Counted from the stretch's first letter, positions 6,615 through 14,521 are shown. The stretch: DNA of 30,244 nucleotides from a virus (IMGVR_UViG_3300045743_000019:1-30244), one strand, 5' to 3'. The notes: generated by a model not told the origin, from the letters alone. Numbers and translations: made by a program.

Positions 6615-6643
6615 ATTATATCATACCTAGAACAGAATGTCAA
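6615..6643 (-). promoter_or_regulatory. Consensus sigma70 promoter, leftward
   Basis: The minus strand shows TTGACA, exactly 17 bases, then TATAAT preceded by TGA (extended -10). The -35 starts just after the primase stop codon. Transcription would start about 15 bases before the HNH ATG and could also feed the helicase and polymerase genes downstream. It is the best match to consensus in the window. Confidence 0.85.
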
Positions 6644-6644
6644 G

Positions 6645-7412
6645 CTATTTCTGCAAGAACATCTCAATTTCTTTGTCAGTGTAACACTTGGGGTCAAGTT
6701 CCGAGTAAACGGTGTTAGCTGACAAACCAACCCACTGACACTTCTCGGCTATCTCCCTTGCTTCACGCCATTTGTCACGATCTAGCCAAATGGTGATGAA
6801 CTCGTAAGGCTCCGTGCCGTCGCTCTGGCGGCCCTTCAGAGCGATTATTTTGTGAGCTGGTACGTTGGTGCCAAGTGCAGGCATTGCATCGCACTGAGAG
6901 GCTATACGGATGGCTGACAGGGCATCTTCAGTGATTACCAACCGCCTTCTATGCTGCCCAGTGGTACTTTTGTAGATCGGAGAAACTTCGCTGGTGGAAC
7001 CTTGGTTAAAGTACTTGGCTTTAGCTGCCCGGTCAGGGTCAAAGTTACGGGCTTGTATGCAACGGGTTTGGCCTTCCTTGTCTTTGTATTCATAGATGAG
7101 TTGGTTGAAGTATAGGGAGTACTGGAGGCCACGTTGTATAGCTGTTGGAATTGATACATCAAACTTTGCGAGGTACTCGACACAGGCTGCTGAAAAATCA
7201 TGTCCGCAGTCTCTTGGGGTGTGTAATGCTGGGTCGCTGCACTCTGTGTCGTCCAAGTGTTCATTGAGCCGTTCAGTGACGAATCCTGAAAGGCTACCTC
7301 TGCCTGACTTACGGCAACCGAAGCAGAACCACCCACCATCGGAGTAGTTGGCCCTGTTGTCTCTGGAACCACAGTAGTTGCAAGGCCCGTGGCCGACGAA
7401 TTTGTTGGCAAT
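6645..7412 (-). CDS. DNA primase (zinc finger plus TOPRIM), probable AUU start
   Basis: The frame encodes a four-cysteine zinc finger (C11-x2-C14 and C30-x2-C33, in GPCNYCGSRDNR and WFCFGCRKS), a linker, and a TOPRIM domain with LVITEDALSAIRIA (Glu 162) and IWLDRDKW (Asp 211, Asp 213). This is the order in T7 gp4 and DnaG primases; no helicase domain is attached. The first ATG/GTG/TTG in frame (TTG 7256) would remove the zinc finger. The only plausible start is ATT at 7412, seven bases after TAAGGAG (7426-7420), giving MANKFVGHGPC. The stop codon of the upstream zinc-ribbon gene forms the first bases of that ribosome site. Primase identity is firm; AUU use is a strong inference. Confidence 0.9.
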   Translation of the reverse strand: MANKFVGHGPCNYCGSRDNRANYSDGGWFCFGCRKSGRGSLSGFVTERLNEHLDDTECSDPALHTPRDCGHDFSAACVEYLAKFDVSIPTAIQRGLQYSLYFNQLIYEYKDKEGQTRCIQARNFDPDRAAKAKYFNQGSTSEVSPIYKSTTGQHRRRLVITEDALSAIRIASQCDAMPALGTNVPAHKIIALKGRQSDGTEPYEFITIWLDRDKWREAREIAEKCQWVGLSANTVYSELDPKCYTDKEIEMFLQK

Positions 7413-7423
7413 TTTAGTTCTCC

Positions 7424-7600
7424 TTAGTTTGATAGACCGTCTTCGTCGTCACCTTCTTCATACTCACTCTCGGTGTACTTCACATCATCAGCAATAGTGT
7501 TGAAGCATTTGTTACACAAGTCCACATAGGTATTGGAATTGGTAAACTTACGAGTGGATTCCTGAGTAGTCAAGATAACATTACAAGCATTACAGCGCAT
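7424..7600 (-). CDS. Small zinc-ribbon protein
   Basis: A 58-residue protein with two CxxC pairs (MRCNACNVIL and LCNKC) spaced as in a zinc ribbon, then an acidic C-terminal tail (ESEYEEGDDEDG). ATG 7600 lies inside the end of the preceding gene, with AAGGA about ten bases upstream. Its TAA is part of the primase ribosome site. Similar small zinc proteins occur next to phage replication genes, where they may bind nucleic acid or a partner enzyme; the exact role is not known. Confidence 0.8.
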   Translation of the reverse strand: MRCNACNVILTTQESTRKFTNSNTYVDLCNKCFNTIADDVKYTESEYEEGDDEDGLSN

Positions 7601-8285
7601 TTTCTTCTTCCTTTTGGTTAATTTGTTCAGCAGTCATATTCTCACACCACGCCATTACACCACAATTATGCACTGTAGTGCCACTATAGTTGTCCAACTC
7701 ACTGTTGTAACCTGCACTATAGTACGTCCAGTACTTCTGGAACTCCTCTGGTACATCAAACTTCCAGCTCTTAGCAAGAGTAAAGCCACGGTCATAGATC
7801 GCACGGTCTGCTTGAGCGTGTTTGCTAGTCAAAGCATCCTCAAAATTCTTGAACTTCTTGTCACCATTCGAGATACGGATGATGTAAGACACCAGAGAGA
7901 TGAGATATGTCTGGTTGAAGTAGTAACGTGGGACGAACATCAGGATGTTACCATCCACAACCTCCATTGTCAAGGGGAAGTCAGGCTTTTCAGCATTAAT
8001 ACAACATGCAATATTGTGCATAAACACATCAATGTCAGTGACATGGTACAAGCGTAGCCACACACCATCGTCATTTAGCTTCATGTCATGGTTGTTAAGA
8101 CCGTAAGCTATGACATGTTTACCATGATAACGTGCTACCACATCATTCAGGTAATCCTTACACATGAACCGTCCTGTCTGTGGCAGGAATGTATCACCAT
8201 CACGGTAGTACACTTGCCAACGCAGCGAGTTAGACTGAGGTGCTTCGCTGTAATGATACTGTGGGTCAGCTTCAAACTTATACAT
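7590..8285 (-). CDS. Hypothetical protein of the ligase cassette
   Basis: A 231-residue protein from ATG 8285, which overlaps the ATP-grasp stop by eight bases and has AAGGA upstream. Longer starts would read through the ATP-grasp gene in another frame and are rejected. The protein is rich in aromatic residues, with LRWQVYYRDGD, FLPQTGRFMCKDYLND, MKLNDDGVWLRLYHV and KYWTYYSAGYNSELDNYSG. Cysteines occur at INAEK-adjacent CC and near the C-terminus. I do not recognise the family. Its tight placement between the ATP-grasp ligase and the replication genes suggests a part in the same pathway or a virion/host target of it. Confidence 0.8.
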   Translation of the reverse strand: MYKFEADPQYHYSEAPQSNSLRWQVYYRDGDTFLPQTGRFMCKDYLNDVVARYHGKHVIAYGLNNHDMKLNDDGVWLRLYHVTDIDVFMHNIACCINAEKPDFPLTMEVVDGNILMFVPRYYFNQTYLISLVSYIIRISNGDKKFKNFEDALTSKHAQADRAIYDRGFTLAKSWKFDVPEEFQKYWTYYSAGYNSELDNYSGTTVHNCGVMAWCENMTAEQINQKEEENAL

Positions 8286-8973
8286 TTTGGGTGATTCCTT
8301 GGACGTATTTTTCAATGTTGCTACCAGTGATGCCGGGCGCACTGTTAACTTCAATGATGAAAAGGTCGTCGTTCCTCTCATTATATCCAATATCGACGCC
8401 ACGGAAGTCCGACGTGCTAACTTTTGCCGCTGCAAGAGCAAGTTCACGTAGTCCGGCTGGCTCGTTCTCCACCTGTTGACAGAATATGTAGCCATTTGCA
8501 AGGTTCCTTACTTTAGTATCACGTTGATCGGTCCAGCCTGTCTTCTTACGCTTCTCCACCACAGACACCACAGTGTCCTTGAATACATGCACACGAAACT
8601 CACGTTTCTTCTTCTTGTACATTGTGTACACAGGACAGGGCTGGAAATCTTCCATAGTTTCCATGATGACAATGCCCTTACCGCAACTGCTGTTCAGGTA
8701 CTTACGACCAAACACTGTCTTACCACTAGCAATCCACGCTTGGGCCATCTCAGGTGACTGTGTGAACTCCAAGGATGATAGACCTTGTGACGCGAACCAA
8801 ACATATTGAGCAATCTTATTCACAGAATGCCCATAGCGGTACTGAATACGGCGTGTAGACAGCTTTGTAGTGCGAAGCACCCTATGCCCTAGCCGTTGCG
8901 TTAACGCACCAGCAAGGAGCTTTAGAGAGGCAGAGAACCGTGTAGATTCAGTGCAGAGCAAGGACAGTTTCAT
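8278..8973 (-). CDS. ATP-grasp ligase (RimK-like)
   Basis: A 231-residue protein with the ATP-grasp core: TVFGRKYLNSSCGKGIVIM (about residues 86-104, the nucleotide-binding lysine and glycine-rich loop), REFRVHVF (124-131), and FIIEVNSAPGITGSN (205-219), whose Glu and Asn ligate magnesium. RimK and related enzymes form an amide bond from a carboxylate and an amine at the cost of ATP, through an acyl-phosphate. It overlaps the amidotransferase gene upstream by 26 bases and the next gene by eight. The protein is short for the superfamily, with a reduced N-terminal domain, as in other phage versions. The substrate cannot be read from sequence; a peptide or protein terminus is likely. Confidence 0.88.
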   Translation of the reverse strand: MKLSLLCTESTRFSASLKLLAGALTQRLGHRVLRTTKLSTRRIQYRYGHSVNKIAQYVWFASQGLSSLEFTQSPEMAQAWIASGKTVFGRKYLNSSCGKGIVIMETMEDFQPCPVYTMYKKKKREFRVHVFKDTVVSVVEKRKKTGWTDQRDTKVRNLANGYIFCQQVENEPAGLRELALAAAKVSTSDFRGVDIGYNERNDDLFIIEVNSAPGITGSNIEKYVQGITQNV

Positions 8974-10114
8974 GCTTAACTCGCTTAGATGGGGTTACTT
9001 TCTTTAGATCACCTAGCCGGATTGTAACCATGCCAGTAGCTTTGTCATATTCCATGTCCGTTACACGGCCATAATACAGACAATTCAAGAAGGATTCCTT
9101 AGGATGCAATTCATTCAGATCAAACTCTGCTTGAACCACATGGTCAAAGGTAAACTCTTCAATGTCTCCCATGAGGAGAACATCAGATGCACCTTGTGCT
9201 ATTGTTTTAGGAAAATCTTTCTCGATGAAGTCATCAGCCCAGAAGTCTGTTAACGCACCGAACCAACGCTTTTTTGCTGCTTTGAAAGCGTTCTTGCTCA
9301 TCCGATTAGTCCCACCACGTTTGCCCTGTCCAGCCACCGTGGAGGCGGTCTTCCAATTGCCAGTTACCGTATTGGTAACTGGAATAGCTTTTTTTGGCAT
9401 GTAACTGACAACCTCCACTTTGTTAGTGTCAAGATCAATCTTGTACAGAGTGTTCTCTTTCACAACAACAGGCTCGTGGCCTTTAAGTGTTACACCATTA
9501 CGCCCAAGTATCCAGTACAACAAGCCCATCTCAGATGCCCAGAAGAACCCTTCAGGAGTGTCTACAAAGCTCATAGGACGCTGATCGTTGCGGAGTAGAT
9601 AGACCTGATGGTTATTCTGACTATACGCAGCAATGGCGTATGCACCCTTGACCTTACCGATAGCTTCCTCAAAGGCAGCCAAGTCCCAATCACCATTGAG
9701 TACTGGCTCAAGGTGAATGGCAAGAGCTTCACTATCCACCACAGTATCAGCTAACTCCTTGTGATTGGTTAACGTACCATTATGTACCATAGCAAACTCA
9801 CCCTTGACGACGAATGGGTGAGCATTCTCGTCAGAGCCAATGCCAATAGTCTTCTTACGATTGTGTCCAATCAAAGCCTTACCGCGAGGGTACATAGCCT
9901 TACCAAGGTCAGACATTTGAATCTGATCTAGTACATAAGGAGCAGCATAGCCTTCCTTCATGATGCCGAAACCAGCAGTGTTCTCCACCATAATTACACC
10001 AGTGGAGTCATCTCCACGCAGCGTATCACAGAACAACATTTGATAGAAAGACTCCTCAGTCTTCTTATCAAACCCAAAGTTACCACGAGGTACAACCCCA
10101 ACAATTCCACACAT
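8948..10114 (-). CDS. Class II (Ntn) glutamine amidotransferase
   Basis: A 388-residue protein beginning MCGIVGVV; after Met removal Cys2 is the N-terminal nucleophile that releases ammonia from glutamine. Further family motifs are TLRGDDSTGV, ALIGHNRKKT and FAMVHNGTLTNHKEL, with the oxyanion Asn-Gly. The N-terminal 200 residues match the GlmS/PurF/AsnB-type glutaminase domain. The C-terminal 180 residues contain no sugar-isomerase or synthetase motifs and may bind a partner. ATG overlaps the preceding stop (TAATG) and follows GGTGATC, a good ribosome site. It probably supplies ammonia to a ligase of the same cassette, or cleaves a glutamine-like amide. Confidence 0.92.
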   Translation of the reverse strand: MCGIVGVVPRGNFGFDKKTEESFYQMLFCDTLRGDDSTGVIMVENTAGFGIMKEGYAAPYVLDQIQMSDLGKAMYPRGKALIGHNRKKTIGIGSDENAHPFVVKGEFAMVHNGTLTNHKELADTVVDSEALAIHLEPVLNGDWDLAAFEEAIGKVKGAYAIAAYSQNNHQVYLLRNDQRPMSFVDTPEGFFWASEMGLLYWILGRNGVTLKGHEPVVVKENTLYKIDLDTNKVEVVSYMPKKAIPVTNTVTGNWKTASTVAGQGKRGGTNRMSKNAFKAAKKRWFGALTDFWADDFIEKDFPKTIAQGASDVLLMGDIEEFTFDHVVQAEFDLNELHPKESFLNCLYYGRVTDMEYDKATGMVTIRLGDLKKVTPSKRVKHETVLALH

Positions 10115-10881
10115 TAGATCACCGCCAGTTTCAGGTCAAGGATTTGGTTGGTCATAAGACTGCGAACCAAGGTATAGTCATTGCTCAAACGAGAGCAGCC
10201 AAAAATCTTACCAAAGAGCATCTTGATGTTGTCCTCTTGTAAGAGGGTTGAATCAAGTGGAGCTTCCTTGGCAGTAGCCAACAAGTTACGGATGATGAGC
10301 AGCCATTCATCCATCAACACATCATCAGCATGACCATGCATATGACGGAACTCAATCGTACCCTGCTTGGTCAGGGGCTTGAGATTAAGTGCCGTGTACT
10401 TGTGCCAACGACTAATCATGTTGGATATACTACCACTATAAATACTAGGCAGATAAGTCTCTGTCAAGGGTGTGCAGTGAATGTTATCACGACGATCAGG
10501 AGCACACATCAAGAAGAAGGCTTCCTCAAACAAGGCATACAACCATACAGTATCCCGTACTTCCTTGAGCTTCATGTTAGCGCAGTTAGCATGGACATGA
10601 ATGGATGTACGCTGAGAGAACGGGTCGAATGTGCCTGTGCTGATAGTCCCATGCAACTTCTTGAACATAGTAGAAGCAACAGGGATGGACACAGGATTAC
10701 TGATGTACTCGTGTCCGTTGTTACGCAACGAACCATCAGTAGTTACGCGCCAGCCTAATTGCTCTGCTCGTCCATGATCGGTGATGGCCTCAATCTCACA
10801 CTCGATGCCAACGAATTGCCCAGCGGTAGGATCACGCAGTGCATCAATGTGTATCTCACAACCCAATTCATCCCAAATCAT
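10114..10881 (-). CDS. Amidoligase (glutamine synthetase-like fold)
   Basis: A 255-residue protein with FVGIECEIEAI (metal/ATP-binding glutamates), TTDGSLRNNGHEYISNP, RTSIHVHANCAN and GTIEFRHMHGHAD in the order found in the putative amidoligase family of Iyer and colleagues (amidoligase_2 type). These enzymes are predicted to activate a carboxylate with ATP and join it to an amine. ATGA overlap with the upstream gene and GAGGTG seven bases upstream support the start. Neighbouring amidotransferases and ATP-grasp enzyme fit a multi-step ligation pathway. Substrate unknown. Confidence 0.85.
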   Translation of the reverse strand: MIWDELGCEIHIDALRDPTAGQFVGIECEIEAITDHGRAEQLGWRVTTDGSLRNNGHEYISNPVSIPVASTMFKKLHGTISTGTFDPFSQRTSIHVHANCANMKLKEVRDTVWLYALFEEAFFLMCAPDRRDNIHCTPLTETYLPSIYSGSISNMISRWHKYTALNLKPLTKQGTIEFRHMHGHADDVLMDEWLLIIRNLLATAKEAPLDSTLLQEDNIKMLFGKIFGCSRLSNDYTLVRSLMTNQILDLKLAVI

Positions 10882-11474
10882 ACTAACACCTCATAATGTT
10901 CATTGTGGTCAACCATGTGCTGCATAATTTCCGGCAGGAAAATCTTATGCATCATACTGATACGCTTGGTAGTGTAATCAAACATAGCAATAGTTCGATT
11001 GTCAATCAGAATTTTACCTGACCGTAGATAAGACATACGTGGACTCAACGCAATGGCCTTGGTCTTAGCCTTGGTGTTGAACGCATTGCTGAACGATGAG
11101 TAGCTAGGCTTACCGACAAAAGCCTTGAGAGCAGGGAATCCAACATCAACTGCTGTACCTGTAGCTACATTGGTAATCATCGTGTTGTCAGAGCACAGAC
11201 CACGACGATACTGCCGAGCAGGAATACGCTGCAACAGATAGACAGAATCTTTCCACTGAAACGTTGCCTTGTGTGGCAGGATGAAGTTCACAGTGTAAGG
11301 AGCAGCATCACTGAGATACATCTCAAACGCTGTGTTGTCCTCGTCAACACCACTGATACCATCAGGACGTACCTGATGAATCATGAACAGCTTGTCACCA
11401 AACTCAGAGAACTTTACATAAGTACCCTCATAGTACTTCTGTATGTCTCGCCAATTGCTTGACGTAAAATCCAT
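10878..11474 (-). CDS. Hypothetical protein between two ligase genes
   Basis: A 198-residue protein starting MDFTSSNW, preceded by GGAGGTGATC, which matches the 16S 3' end over ten bases, the strongest ribosome site in the window. Its stop overlaps the amidoligase ATG. The N-terminal half looks beta-rich (GTYVKFSEFGDKLFMIHQV, FEMYLSDAAPYTVNF). The C-terminal half has a KTKAIALSPRMSYLRSGK segment and ends MQHMVDHNEHYEVLV. I recognise no catalytic motif. High predicted translation and its place between the two ligases suggest it could be the substrate or carrier of the modification, but this is inference. Confidence 0.82.
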   Translation of the reverse strand: MDFTSSNWRDIQKYYEGTYVKFSEFGDKLFMIHQVRPDGISGVDEDNTAFEMYLSDAAPYTVNFILPHKATFQWKDSVYLLQRIPARQYRRGLCSDNTMITNVATGTAVDVGFPALKAFVGKPSYSSFSNAFNTKAKTKAIALSPRMSYLRSGKILIDNRTIAMFDYTTKRISMMHKIFLPEIMQHMVDHNEHYEVLV

Positions 11475-12230
11475 TTAGATCACCTCCAAGTTAAACTCAT
11501 CGACCAACGAACGAGCAACAGATTTGTTGTTGTTGTTGATGGCTTCAAGAATGGACTCAGCATACACAGACACATCCCACGTACCAGCAGTAGCCTCAGC
11601 ACGAGTGGTGTTACGGAACACCCAATCAATCAAGCGATCTTCAAAAATCCAGAAGTTCGACAGAGTACGGTACTCCACACCATAACTCTTTACTCGGTGT
11701 GCTCCGGCTTTTCCATACAGTTGTTTACGATCTTCACCACTATCCATAAGTACACTAGCCACGCCAAGAAACAAATCACAGTTGCGTACCACATCGGTGG
11801 CATCTTTGGCAGTTTCGATGTGAATATGGCCGCCAGCACTACGCATAAAAGGATGCGGAGGCTGTGGTTTCTGGTTAGTTTTGTTAGTCCAAGCATCATA
11901 GTCAGGCTCACATCCAAATATATGGGCAGCAGGGTGCTGCATTTGATCTTCAGGGAAGACAATACAAGACAACTTACTGAATGACAAGTTTGGCAGATAC
12001 TCCAGACTCTTAGCCATCACAGCGTTGATAGACCCTATGAGTTCTTCACTGGTGGATGCTGGGGGAATGCCATACTCAAGGGATACGTTGTCCTCTTGCA
12101 GTGTATAGCCAGCAGGCATGTCAGGAATCTGCAAAGGATTCCACTTATCAGCCATGATGTAACCAATGGCGCTGATGGGTTTACCATTAACGTCAACCAA
12201 AAAAGTCTCGGGGTCGCTACCAATACGCAT
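11475..12230 (-). CDS. phiEco32-type COOH-NH2 ligase (amidoligase)
   Basis: A 251-residue protein opening MRIGSDPETFLVD, with LQEDNVSLEYGIPP (about 45-57), SAGGHIHIET (131-140) and YGVEYRTLSNFW (183-194). The GSDPE opening, EDN..E.. motif, GGHIH and EYRTLSNFW are the hallmarks of the phage COOH-NH2 ligase family with a glutamine synthetase-like fold, first noted in phage phiEco32. It is predicted to couple a carboxylate to an amine using ATP. AGGAG lies seven bases before ATG. Together with the gene at 10114 it gives two distinct amidoligases in one cassette. Confidence 0.88.
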   Translation of the reverse strand: MRIGSDPETFLVDVNGKPISAIGYIMADKWNPLQIPDMPAGYTLQEDNVSLEYGIPPASTSEELIGSINAVMAKSLEYLPNLSFSKLSCIVFPEDQMQHPAAHIFGCEPDYDAWTNKTNQKPQPPHPFMRSAGGHIHIETAKDATDVVRNCDLFLGVASVLMDSGEDRKQLYGKAGAHRVKSYGVEYRTLSNFWIFEDRLIDWVFRNTTRAEATAGTWDVSVYAESILEAINNNNKSVARSLVDEFNLEVI

Positions 12231-12243
12231 AATATTCTCCTAG

Positions 12244-12906
12244 TTAATAAGCAATGTCAACCAACTCAAGGATGTATTCACGAATCAAATCGTTGCAATA
12301 CAAGGCAAACTCATGGTCATTGTTAACCCATTCAGGATGACCCTGAATAGCAAGACCACGAATATCAGGGAACCAACATACCTCAACCTCAGGCTTACCT
12401 GTCATGTCCACCTCATTATCTGTACCATCCAAGTAAGTATCAGATAGGTGATGTGTAGCAGTAGCCAGCACCTTACAGTTCACATCATATGGGTACATCA
12501 ACTGATGGTGTGCTGATGTAGTGGTGATGAGTTCACCATGATGTGTAAGCATAGGATGTTGTCCCATGTTGTGTCCATGCATGTGCTGGATAAGCCAGCC
12601 ACCAGCAGCACAGCACATCATCTGAGCACCACGGCACACACCAATCATCGGTATCTTGTGTGCCTTGCAATACTTCATCGCTCCCCATTCAAATAAGTCT
12701 CGACCAGATGGACCATTTCCTGCTTGACTGCGACGACTAACACTATGAGAATACAGAGCAGGATGAATGTCTGTACCACCCCAGAAGACAACAGCATCGA
12801 CACCATCAAAGCCCACCTTAGATACGTCTTGTTGCAACGCAAACACATCGTCGAATGGCGACGCACTATGACCAACAGGGCAATAGCCCAACGTGAGTTT
12901 CTTCAT
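12244..12906 (-). CDS. Class I glutamine amidotransferase / gamma-glutamyl hydrolase-like (C26)
   Basis: The 220-residue protein contains VVFWGGTDIHPALY, the nucleophile elbow IGVCRGAQMM (Cys 91) and the histidine-glutamate pair in IQGHPEW (His 190, Glu 192). These form the Cys-His-Glu triad of class I amidotransferases. The GGTDI.P and HGH..GQ segments bring it close to PuuD-like gamma-glutamyl hydrolases rather than to synthase subunits. It could remove or trim a gamma-glutamyl unit, or supply ammonia. It heads the ligase cassette, 13 bases before the COOH-NH2 ligase. Confidence 0.9.
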   Translation of the reverse strand: MKKLTLGYCPVGHSASPFDDVFALQQDVSKVGFDGVDAVVFWGGTDIHPALYSHSVSRRSQAGNGPSGRDLFEWGAMKYCKAHKIPMIGVCRGAQMMCCAAGGWLIQHMHGHNMGQHPMLTHHGELITTTSAHHQLMYPYDVNCKVLATATHHLSDTYLDGTDNEVDMTGKPEVEVCWFPDIRGLAIQGHPEWVNNDHEFALYCNDLIREYILELVDIAY

Positions 12907-12907
12907 A

Positions 12908-13339
12908 CTAACATTCTCCCATAGATTCCAAGATAACAGGCTTGCACTTAACTACCCAATTGGTAGTAGTGTTGAGTATCTCTGTCCTATCACGAACAGA
13001 TTGGATACTCAGGATTAGCGGTGGCTCATTCCAATCCACTGTGCCATAGTCATTGTAATGACGACACACACCAATGACTTGACACAATCCATATGTAGCC
13101 AAATCCTTAGCATCAGCAGGCCATACAGTGTCACCTACTTGGAACTTGCAGTCCGATTGAGCACGACTTACCTCAGTCACACGATGCCGATAGACCTCAA
13201 CAGTTAGTCCCATCTTCTCAGCACGAGTAGTCTCGAAGGGAGAAGGCGCGCCAGTGTGGTGAGTGACTGCGTAGTTCTTTTGTGGTGGATGGATTGGTTT
13301 AGCAATCACACGCTTGGTTGCAAAGTATTGTTCAATCAT
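12908..13339 (-). CDS. Hypothetical protein
   Basis: A 143-residue protein with ATG 13339 and GGAG six bases upstream. The middle part has features of a small barrel: SDCKFQVGDTVWPADAKDL, LCQVIGVCRHYNDYG, LILSIQSVRDRT and NWVVKCKPVIL, with a KFQVGDTVW start typical of SH3/KOW-like domains. It ends one base before the class I amidotransferase region and probably shares its message. No function can be assigned. Confidence 0.75.
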   Translation of the reverse strand: MIEQYFATKRVIAKPIHPPQKNYAVTHHTGAPSPFETTRAEKMGLTVEVYRHRVTEVSRAQSDCKFQVGDTVWPADAKDLATYGLCQVIGVCRHYNDYGTVDWNEPPLILSIQSVRDRTEILNTTTNWVVKCKPVILESMGEC

Positions 13340-13357
13340 TTTTTGCTCCGAAAAAAC

Positions 13358-13747
13358 TCATGTTGTTGTATTCAATTCAGGAAACATCTCAGGGTCTTCG
13401 TAGAACATTGGCGCTGTGGAGATAGAGCCAAGAAGGCTCTTTTTACGCACAACTTGTGTTGATTTAGCAGCAGCATTGATAATGGTGCGCTTCTTCAAAT
13501 CATTCTCTGCATACTCATTGCGAATAACCTCTACAATACCATTGGCAGGGTCAAGATTGAGTACCAGCATAAAGAAACAACTGTATTCCTTCTGCTCAAA
13601 GTAATGCTTGAAATGCTTCTCATGTTCCAAGGCATTAGCCTCAGACGAGGGAGCATTGCTGTTATCACGCACCGTGATGGCCTTGAGGAGTTCCATTGGA
13701 CCCCTCTCGTATTTGTCAGAGCAACTATAAAAAAGATATTGTTTCAT
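13358..13747 (-). CDS. Hypothetical protein
   Basis: A 129-residue protein (MKQYLFYSCSDKYERG) with GGAG six bases before the ATG, and the start adjoining the stop of the preceding gene (TAAATG). An alpha/beta N-terminal part holds EHEKHFKHYF and YSCFFMLVLNLDPANGIVEVI. A basic segment (NDLKKRTIINAAAKSTQVVRKK) is followed by an acidic, proline-containing tail. I do not recognise it. Confidence 0.75.
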   Translation of the reverse strand: MKQYLFYSCSDKYERGPMELLKAITVRDNSNAPSSEANALEHEKHFKHYFEQKEYSCFFMLVLNLDPANGIVEVIRNEYAENDLKKRTIINAAAKSTQVVRKKSLLGSISTAPMFYEDPEMFPELNTTT

Positions 13748-14254
13748 TTAAAACTCCAAGAAGTAAAGGTCAATTGTGTGGTTAAAGGTATAGTCATCTC
13801 GTGGGCCACCACGTTTATTCTTAAACGAGTGTACCTTTTGGATGTTAGGATGATTGCGTAATGCCTTGTCAAATCCAGCAGTTTCAACAGACAACAGCAC
13901 ATAGAATCCAGAAACTACGAATATATGCTGTGCTCCACCATCCTTATCACGCATTAGTGCTTGTTCTTTCCATTGTTTGCGAAAGAACTTAACAAAAGAG
14001 TCTACCTTTTTGGTATTATTCCAAAAGCCATACATACTTAATGCACCAATAGTAGATGCAGCACAGCAATGCCCAATAGAAGATGTAACATGACACAAAC
14101 GGTGCCCTGTTTCATCATACATATTGAAGCCGCGTGTATACCCATCTTCACCTTTACCAAAGGTAAACACAGGAGCTTTGCGTACACGTTTAACGGTAGT
14201 AGCAACAGGTACTGGTATGCCCGGAGGATTAAGAGGATCAAAGGTATTAAGCAT
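13748..14254 (-). CDS. Hypothetical protein
   Basis: A 168-residue protein from ATG 14254, overlapping the stop of the upstream gene by eight bases. Longer frames would repeat that gene in another register and are rejected. It contains a basic stretch (TTVKRVRKAPVFTFGKGEDG), a Cys/His-containing segment (HRLCHVTSSIGHCCAAS), VKFFRKQWKEQALMRDKDGG, and a hydrophobic HIFVVSGFYVLLSVET. The C-terminus has KVHSFKNKRGGPRDDYTFNH. No known domain is apparent. Confidence 0.72.
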   Translation of the reverse strand: MLNTFDPLNPPGIPVPVATTVKRVRKAPVFTFGKGEDGYTRGFNMYDETGHRLCHVTSSIGHCCAASTIGALSMYGFWNNTKKVDSFVKFFRKQWKEQALMRDKDGGAQHIFVVSGFYVLLSVETAGFDKALRNHPNIQKVHSFKNKRGGPRDDYTFNHTIDLYFLEF

Positions 14255-14471
14255 AGCAGTCCTCACCAGAACCGATGTTGCTGATAGACCCGATGTACTT
14301 GGGCAACGAAGCATCAAAGGCTTGACCAACCATGTGGCCCTGCTCATTGAGGATGTATCCACGTTTCTTGGCAGCACGAGCACGAGCTACATTAAACGAT
14401 GGTGTCATAGCACCACTACGACGCGAGTATGTCTTACCATCCTCGGTATGGTCAACCATAGTGAAGTACAT
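14247..14471 (-). CDS. Hypothetical small basic protein
   Basis: A 74-residue protein (MYFTMVDHTEDGKTYSRRSG) with a strongly basic central helix (SFNVARARAAKKRGYILNEQ), suggesting nucleic-acid binding. The ribosome site AAGGAG sits seven bases before the ATG and lies inside an inverted repeat that could hide it (14474-14513). The gene overlaps its downstream neighbour by eight bases. Function unknown. Confidence 0.75.
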   Translation of the reverse strand: MYFTMVDHTEDGKTYSRRSGAMTPSFNVARARAAKKRGYILNEQGHMVGQAFDASLPKYIGSISNIGSGEDCYA

Positions 14472-14473
14472 TG

Positions 14474-14521
14474 CAATCTCCTTCTTACAGTTTAAGAATT
14501 CACAAGGAGATTGCGCTCCTT
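14474..14521 (-). promoter_or_regulatory. Inverted repeats able to mask a ribosome site
   Basis: On the minus strand CAATCTCCTT (14513-14504) is perfectly complementary to AAGGAGATTG (14483-14474), which is the ribosome site of the 74-residue gene at 14471. The CTCCTT part can instead pair with AAGGAG six bases upstream (14521-14516). The first two segments are codons of the preceding gene. A ribosome finishing that gene would cover CTCCTT and free the downstream site, so this is a plausible translational coupling switch. Confidence 0.55.

Noticed and set aside
6935-7411. Protein from TTG 7411 overlapping the primase
   Set aside because: It starts one base inside the AUU codon in another frame, gives a Thr/Ser-rich product without motifs, and disregards the zinc finger and TOPRIM domain encoded in the primase frame.
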